Below are positions 58,745-64,000 of a DNA stretch of 64,000 nt, one piece after another; within the stretch, counting starts at the first letter, position 1; each line of letters starts with the position of its first letter. This stretch comes from Bacteroidaceae bacterium (GTDB lineage Bacteria > Bacteroidota > Bacteroidia > Bacteroidales > Bacteroidaceae). Below the pieces are notes generated by a model. The model was not told the origin of the DNA. It saw only the letters and a list, made by a program, of their open reading frames with translations, and did no database searches. Location of the stretch: the NCBI GenBank assembly GCA_017428785.1, contig JAFRQD010000011.1, forward strand, positions 1 to 64,000, written 5' to 3'. The position numbers and the translations under genes were made by a program.

Positions 58745-59839
58745 ATGCACATTACATTTATTCTTGATGACTTCGGAGGTGGAGGTAAGGAACGTCGTTG
58801 CTTACAACTCATTCAGGGATTGAACCGCGAAGGATATAACGACATACAAGTCATTCTCCTAAAGAATCTGGTACAATACCCCGAACTATATCAGACAACG
58901 GCTCAACTGCATATTATAGACAGAAAGGCTCAGCATATCAGTGTGGTAGCTGCCGCTAAAATGATTCATGCTTTACTACAGGACTTTAAGCCTGATATTG
59001 TTCAGGCATGGGGAAAAGTGTCTGCTGCATGTGCACTTTTAAACAAGCCTTTCATGAAGTTCAAATTCATTTGTTCATATGTTGCAGATTGTGACAAACC
59101 ACCAGTCTGGCGCTCCAAGTTTTATGTCAATATGCTATGCAAACGCATGTGTGATAAGGTTGTCGGAAATTCGGCAAAAGGGTTAAAGGTGTATGGCATT
59201 CCTTCAAAAAAAGCAGTTCTGATTTACAACGGAATCAATGAAAAAAGACAAGAGTCTGTGATTGATGTGAATTGGAAGAAAAAAGAGATGAACATAACCA
59301 CACCTTTTGTTGTTGCAATGATTGCAGTCTTTCGTAAAGACAAAGATTGGGATTGTTTTTTAGATACTGCAAAGGCTATAATTAAGCAAAGATCAGACAT
59401 TACATTCTTGGCTGTCGGATCAGGAGACATGTGGGAGAAATATAATAATAGCGTAACTGAAGAGTACCGTCCTTTGCTGAAAATATTAGGGCGTCGAGAT
59501 GATACTGATGAAATTCTTCAGATTTGCGACTTGACAGTTTTATCATCTCATCATGGTGAAGGTATCTCAAACTCCATCATGGAGTCCATGGCCTTTGAAG
59601 TACCTGTAATAGCAACAAATTCTGGTGGTACCCCTGAGATCATATCCGATGGCATTGATGGTGTACTCATGCCAAGGAATGATGTGGAATGGTTAAGAAA
59701 AATGATAAATAATCTGATTGATAATCAAGAGATGAGGATTGAGCTTGGTTTTGCCGCCAAGAAGAAAATCAAGGAGCATTTCACACTCTCAAGAATGACA
59801 AGAAACTATATTGACCTTTATACATCATTATTAAATTAA
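58745..59839 (+). CDS. Glycosyltransferase family 4
   Basis: A 364-residue GT-B enzyme from ATG 58745 (a TTG at 58694 would add residues without homology). GGGGKERRCLQLI is the N-terminal loop, KKAVLIYNGIN the linker, and SSHHGEGISNSIMESMAFEVPVIAT the EX7E donor site (EGISNSIME). It lies 59 bases after the preceding transferase. Confidence 0.87.
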   Translation: MHITFILDDFGGGGKERRCLQLIQGLNREGYNDIQVILLKNLVQYPELYQTTAQLHIIDRKAQHISVVAAAKMIHALLQDFKPDIVQAWGKVSAACALLNKPFMKFKFICSYVADCDKPPVWRSKFYVNMLCKRMCDKVVGNSAKGLKVYGIPSKKAVLIYNGINEKRQESVIDVNWKKKEMNITTPFVVAMIAVFRKDKDWDCFLDTAKAIIKQRSDITFLAVGSGDMWEKYNNSVTEEYRPLLKILGRRDDTDEILQICDLTVLSSHHGEGISNSIMESMAFEVPVIATNSGGTPEIISDGIDGVLMPRNDVEWLRKMINNLIDNQEMRIELGFAAKKKIKEHFTLSRMTRNYIDLYTSLLN

Positions 59840-59893
59840 TGAATTTTCATTCCCCAACGATAGCTTTATGCAATCACTAATTGACCGTAAAAA

Positions 59894-60844
59894 ATGAAGA
59901 TATTATATATAACTAACATGTATCCTAATCCAGAAAAACCTAATTATGGGATTTTCGTTAAAGAGCAGATATGTGCGATTCAAGATGTTCAACATCTTGA
60001 ACATGATGTATATGTAATAGAAGGTTATAAAAACAAATTCAATTATTTCAAGTCTATATTCAGCATACACAAAGCAATATCAAAAGGGAAGTATAATCTT
60101 ATTCATGTTCATTTTGGGCTTTCTGCTTTCTTCCTACTATTCTTCAAGCCGCGAATTCCTGTTATATTAACATTGCATGGAAGTGACATCCAAAGTGGAC
60201 AACGTAAATATTTGCAGACAATCACTAAATGGATTCTACGCAGAACCGATAAAGTGATTGTTGTTAACGAGAACATGATTGATGCTGTAAAAAAGCACAT
60301 ATCTGATATAAGTCTTATTCCGTGCGGCGTTAACATACATCTCTTTTGTCCTAATACTACTAAAAAGGAAGCAAACACAAGATATCATATCGTTTTCCCC
60401 TCTTCCAGAGAGCGGTATATTAAAAACTATCCGTTATTCCAAGAAACTTGTCGGATTCTTGAAGACAAATACAAATTAGACATAGAATGTCATTATCTGG
60501 AAGACCTTTCAAGAGACGAAGTGGCGACTTTGTATCGAAATTCGGATTTAATGCTCATGACTTCCATATCGGAGGGTTCACCTCAAGTTGTCAAAGAAGC
60601 GATGGCCTCGAATTTATCTGTCGTTACAACTAATGTCGGAGATGTGATGTATTTATTAGATGGCGTGGCAAATAGTTATGTCGCTTCAAAGCCAGATCCG
60701 GAACTGTTGGCTCAATTGGCATACCAATCGCTTACAAATAAGAAGCCAGGTATCTCTCCACGAGAGAAACTGTTATCACTAAAACTTGATGACAGGAGTA
60801 TCGCTCAGAAAGTTCTGACGGTATATGCCCAAACCACATGTTAA
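59894..60844 (+). CDS. Glycosyltransferase family 4
   Basis: A 316-residue GT-B enzyme. YITNMYPNPEKPNYGIFVKEQ, HVHFGLSAFF and LHGSDIQSG are the acceptor-side motifs; SISEGSPQVVKEAMASNLSVV is the EX7E donor site. It is somewhat short for the family (usually about 360-400 residues). AT-rich like its neighbours. Confidence 0.85.
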   Translation: MKILYITNMYPNPEKPNYGIFVKEQICAIQDVQHLEHDVYVIEGYKNKFNYFKSIFSIHKAISKGKYNLIHVHFGLSAFFLLFFKPRIPVILTLHGSDIQSGQRKYLQTITKWILRRTDKVIVVNENMIDAVKKHISDISLIPCGVNIHLFCPNTTKKEANTRYHIVFPSSRERYIKNYPLFQETCRILEDKYKLDIECHYLEDLSRDEVATLYRNSDLMLMTSISEGSPQVVKEAMASNLSVVTTNVGDVMYLLDGVANSYVASKPDPELLAQLAYQSLTNKKPGISPREKLLSLKLDDRSIAQKVLTVYAQTTC

Positions 60845-60865
60845 AAGAAACTGTTTCTATAAGAA

Positions 60866-61582
60866 ATGCAAAAGGATGACAGAATAGATTTGAACGGCAT
60901 GAAGGTGTTCCCTTTTAGCTCGGCAAGCGAATTGTTGGAGTATGTGAATTGTCATAAGGGAATACTGGTAGCTGTCAACGCCGAAAAGGTGACAAAAGCC
61001 ACAGATGAGACTCGCGCTGTCGTGAATGACAACATCGGTTATGCTGATGGAGCGGGAGTCGTTGTAGCCATGCACAAACTGGGTAAACCGCAAGCAGTAC
61101 GCATCGCTGGATGTGACTTGTGGTTAAATATCGTCCAGGAAAGCTACCACGAAAAGACATTCTACTTGATTGGAAGCAAGCAAGAGGTAATAGAAGATAC
61201 GGTTAAGCAATTGAAATCTCAATATAATGGAATAACAATCGTTGGTTATCGCAACGGCTATATCAATAATGAGGAAGAGCGCAATGCCCTGATTCAAGAT
61301 ATAGCGAACAAAAAGCCCGATGTGGTTTTCGTGGCAATGGGATCACCTAAACAGGAGTTCCTGATGACAGACATGATGAGAGTACACCCTGCCATTTACC
61401 AAGGTCTCGGTGGCAGCTTTGATGTCTATACAGGAAGAGTAAAACGGGCTCCTCTGTGGTGGCAGGAACATAACATTGAGTTTCTTTATCGTTTTCTCAA
61501 ACAGCCCCAGAGATATCGTAGAGAGTATTACCGTTTAAAGTTCCTTGTGTGGATGCTACTCGGAAAGTTCAAGAAGAATTGA
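60866..61582 (+). CDS. WecG/TagA/CpsF-family glycosyltransferase (GT26)
   Basis: A 238-residue GT26 enzyme; WecG itself transfers ManNAcA to undecaprenyl-PP-GlcNAc. IGYADGAGVVVAMHKLG, VAMGSPKQEFLM and GLGGSFDVYTGRVKRAP are the signatures. It is followed directly by wecC and wecB, which make its UDP-ManNAcA donor, so the pathway is coherent. Codon use is again closer to the operon start than to the AT-rich middle. Confidence 0.88.
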   Translation: MQKDDRIDLNGMKVFPFSSASELLEYVNCHKGILVAVNAEKVTKATDETRAVVNDNIGYADGAGVVVAMHKLGKPQAVRIAGCDLWLNIVQESYHEKTFYLIGSKQEVIEDTVKQLKSQYNGITIVGYRNGYINNEEERNALIQDIANKKPDVVFVAMGSPKQEFLMTDMMRVHPAIYQGLGGSFDVYTGRVKRAPLWWQEHNIEFLYRFLKQPQRYRREYYRLKFLVWMLLGKFKKN

Positions 61583-61637
61583 TTTTTGCAAGATATTATT
61601 ATATAGAAACAAACAATATAAATAACACTATATAAAT

Positions 61638-62861
61638 ATGATTAACGTTATTGGATTAGGCTATATTGGCCTTCCGACTGCCCTGATGATGGCGTCGCAC
61701 GGTGTCGAGGTGATTGGTACCGATTATAACAAAGAATTAGTTAACACACTGAATGAAAACCGAACCACCTTTAAGGAAGATGGATTGGATGAGCTTTTTG
61801 CTGCTGCAGTTAAAGCTGGCATCAAGTTCACAACCGAGTATCAGAAAACAGACATGTACATTGTCTCTGTTCCTACGCCCTACGACAAGTTCAGCAAGAA
61901 AGTTGATGCTTGCTATGTCGTTGCTGCGGTAAAGGAGGTGATGAAAGTATGTCCGAAAGGTGCCACGGTAGTTATTGAAAGTACTGTAAGTCCCGGAACC
62001 ATTGATAAGTTTGTACGCCCCGTAATTGAGGCCAATGGTTTTAAGATTGGCGAGGATATCAATCTTGTTCATGCACCGGAGCGCATCATTCCCGGCAACA
62101 TGGTTTATGAACTTCTCCACAACAACCGTACCATTGGTGCAGACAGCAAGGAGATAGGTGAAAAGGTAAAGCAATATTATGCATCCTTCTGTCAGGGTGA
62201 GATTGTAGTTACCGACATCCGCACAGCTGAAATGACCAAAGTGGTTGAGAACACTTATCGGGCCGTTAACATTGCTTTTGCCAATGAACTCTCAAGAATC
62301 TGCCGCCACGACAACATGGATGTGTATGAGATTATCAAGATTTGCAATATGCATCCTCGTGTGAACATACTCCAGCCAGGCCCTGGTGTTGGTGGTCATT
62401 GCATCTCTGTTGACCCTTGGTTCCTCGTAGGCGACTATCCTCAATTGGCCAAAGTCATTGACGAGTCCATGAAAACCAACGACTACCAGCCTGTCTTCGT
62501 GCTTGAACGCATTCATGAAATTATGGAGGAGAATGGTATTACAGACAGTCGGAAGGTAGGACTCTATGGCATTACTTACAAGGAAAATGTTGACGATGTC
62601 CGTGAGAGTCCCACACTTCAGATGCTTGACATTCAAAAGCGTCATCTGGCATGTCCGTTATGCACATTTGACCCATTCTTTACCAACAAGAAGATTGTTG
62701 AAAACCAAATCCTTGATTTTGACCAGTTCCTCAGCGAAGTTGATATGGTTGTCATTATGGTGAAGCATGACCACATCAAGCAGAATTGGGACAAGCTGAA
62801 AGGTAAGATTATTCTCGACTGCCACAATGTTTGCCCGTTGGAAGGTGTGTATCATATTTAA
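61638..62861 (+). CDS. wecC: UDP-N-acetyl-D-mannosaminuronic acid dehydrogenase
   Basis: It oxidises UDP-ManNAc to UDP-ManNAcA. VIGLGYIGLPTALMMASHG is the NAD site, APERIIPGNMVYELLHNNRTIGA the WecC-type segment, and GVGGHCISVDPWFL holds the catalytic Cys. 407 residues. It lies between the GT26 gene and wecB, the classical set. Confidence 0.93.
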   Translation: MINVIGLGYIGLPTALMMASHGVEVIGTDYNKELVNTLNENRTTFKEDGLDELFAAAVKAGIKFTTEYQKTDMYIVSVPTPYDKFSKKVDACYVVAAVKEVMKVCPKGATVVIESTVSPGTIDKFVRPVIEANGFKIGEDINLVHAPERIIPGNMVYELLHNNRTIGADSKEIGEKVKQYYASFCQGEIVVTDIRTAEMTKVVENTYRAVNIAFANELSRICRHDNMDVYEIIKICNMHPRVNILQPGPGVGGHCISVDPWFLVGDYPQLAKVIDESMKTNDYQPVFVLERIHEIMEENGITDSRKVGLYGITYKENVDDVRESPTLQMLDIQKRHLACPLCTFDPFFTNKKIVENQILDFDQFLSEVDMVVIMVKHDHIKQNWDKLKGKIILDCHNVCPLEGVYHI

Positions 62862-62887
62862 TCGACGCATTTATAACATACAATCAC

Positions 62888-64000
62888 ATGAAAAAAAAGG
62901 TAATGCTGGTGTTTGGGACCAGACCGGAAGCCATAAAGATGTGCCCTTTGGTTAAGGAGTTCCAAAAGCATCCCGAAGAGTTTGAGACAATCGTATGCGT
63001 AACAGGCCAGCACCGCGAGATGCTGGACCAAGTGCTGAAGATATTTGAGGTTGTACCCGACTATGACCTTAACATAATGAAGCAAGGGCAAGATTTGTAT
63101 GATATTACAGCGCGTGTACTGACTGGCATGCGGGATATTCTGAAAGAGGTACAGCCTAATGTGGTACTGGTTCACGGAGACACCACCACCAGCACTGCAG
63201 CTGCACTTGCAGCATTCTATCAGCAAATTCCTGTTGGTCATGTTGAGGCAGGCTTACGCACCCACAACATATACAGCCCTTGGCCTGAAGAAATGAACCG
63301 GCAGATAACAAGTCGTATTGCAACTTACAATTTTGCCCCGACACCTCTTTCCGATAAGAACCTGAAAGAGGAGAAAGCACATGGTAAAACCTATGTGACT
63401 GGCAATACTGTCATTGATGCCCTACACATAATCGTTGACAAGTTGAGCAAGGACAAGGCACTGGCTGACGAACAGGTTAATGTCCTTAAGAACGCAGGTT
63501 ATGATGTCACCCGATTAGCAGAAGGCAGGAAGCTTGTGCTCATCACGGGCCATCGACGCGAGAACTTTGGCGAGGGTTTTATCAGCATGGTTACTGCGAT
63601 GAAGGACCTCTCGGAGAAGTATCCCGAAGTCGATTTTGTGTATCCCATGCACTTGAACCCTAATGTGCGCAAGCCCATCCACGAAGTGTTCGGCGAAGAC
63701 TTGACCACTTACGAGAACTTCTTCTTCATAGAGCCATTGCAGTATCTTGAGTTTGTTTACTTGATGGAGAAATCCACGATTGTTCTGACCGACAGTGGCG
63801 GCATACAGGAAGAAGCCCCGGGCCTTGGGAAACCTGTGCTCGTAATGCGTGACACAACCGAACGTCCCGAGGCTCTTGAAAGTGGCACCGTACATTTGGT
63901 GGGAACCAATCACGATTTAATTGTGAACGAGGTGAGCACACTGCTCGACGATGAGGTTGCCTATGAAAAGATGAGCAAGGCGGTGAATCCATACGGAGAC
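62888..64000 (+). CDS. wecB: UDP-N-acetylglucosamine 2-epimerase, cut by the window end
   Basis: It converts UDP-GlcNAc to UDP-ManNAc. From ATG 62888 the frame stays open for 371 codons to the last base of the window. VMLVFGTRPEAIKM, HGDTTTSTAAALAAF, HVEAGLRTHNIYSPWPEEMNR, ITGHRRENFG and TDSGGIQEEAPGLGKPVL are all signature segments. About 10-20 residues should be missing at the C-terminus. It feeds wecC directly upstream. Confidence 0.95.
   Translation, partial: MKKKVMLVFGTRPEAIKMCPLVKEFQKHPEEFETIVCVTGQHREMLDQVLKIFEVVPDYDLNIMKQGQDLYDITARVLTGMRDILKEVQPNVVLVHGDTTTSTAAALAAFYQQIPVGHVEAGLRTHNIYSPWPEEMNRQITSRIATYNFAPTPLSDKNLKEEKAHGKTYVTGNTVIDALHIIVDKLSKDKALADEQVNVLKNAGYDVTRLAEGRKLVLITGHRRENFGEGFISMVTAMKDLSEKYPEVDFVYPMHLNPNVRKPIHEVFGEDLTTYENFFFIEPLQYLEFVYLMEKSTIVLTDSGGIQEEAPGLGKPVLVMRDTTERPEALESGTVHLVGTNHDLIVNEVSTLLDDEVAYEKMSKAVNPYGD

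Overview
The window reads as chromosome of a Bacteroidales bacterium, most likely Prevotellaceae. Evidence: Bacteroidetes-type promoters (TTG about 20 bases before TAnnTTTG), a serine palmitoyltransferase, a lipidated TamA-like protein (TamL type), a PorT-like barrel, secreted proteins with type IX-like C-terminal tails, and a dipeptidyl-peptidase III with HECLGH. I see no rRNA, tRNA, insertion sequence, prophage or CRISPR array.

Layout. 0-6 kb: fur-like regulator and purA, then a minus-strand operon of glycerophosphodiesterase, an AraC-type protein with a histone-like tail, DPP III and an AlkD-like protein. 6-13.5 kb: tilS, recN and mfd (tightly packed), and mazG. 13.7-20.3 kb: ECF sigma factor, a SpoU rRNA methyltransferase, tamL, a family 2 glycosyltransferase and rarA. 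20-30 kb: lipid kinase divergent from serine palmitoyltransferase, a sulfatase/oxidoreductase pair, fabD, a GH13 enzyme and a secreted zincin. 30-35 kb: a VWA protein divergent from a sigma factor fused to a macro-like domain, then surface and envelope proteins. 35-41 kb: ferredoxin, a split 5'-nucleotidase, rplS, and a DNA-repair cluster (AlkZ-related, Y-family polymerase, YolD-like small protein) with rubredoxin. 41-48 kb: trmB, a coiled-coil membrane protein, a 59-residue peptide gene, a secreted protein, mrp and two tandem GH16 glucanases. 48.5-64 kb: a polysaccharide operon with three uronic-acid precursor routes (UDP-GalA, UDP-GalNAcA, UDP-ManNAcA), Wzx, Wzy, a CapA-like protein, an ATP-grasp enzyme, an acyltransferase and four glycosyltransferases; wecB runs off the window end.

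The most unusual signal is a family of thirteen short tandem arrays, nearly all with an exact 22-bp period (one is 21), in gaps between genes. AT-rich arrays alternate two palindromes, CACGTG-like and TTTGCAAA-like, about 11 bp apart; others use GC-rich or unrelated cores but keep the same period. Most sit just 3' of a gene, and two run into the coding end of a gene (tilS and the GT2 gene). Units are alike within a locus and differ between loci. I know of no described system that matches. Second in interest are the sigma/macro-domain fusion with its divergent VWA partner, the AraC protein with an H1-like tail, and two genes (DPP III and trmB) that carry in-frame inserts made of the simple repeats otherwise seen between genes.
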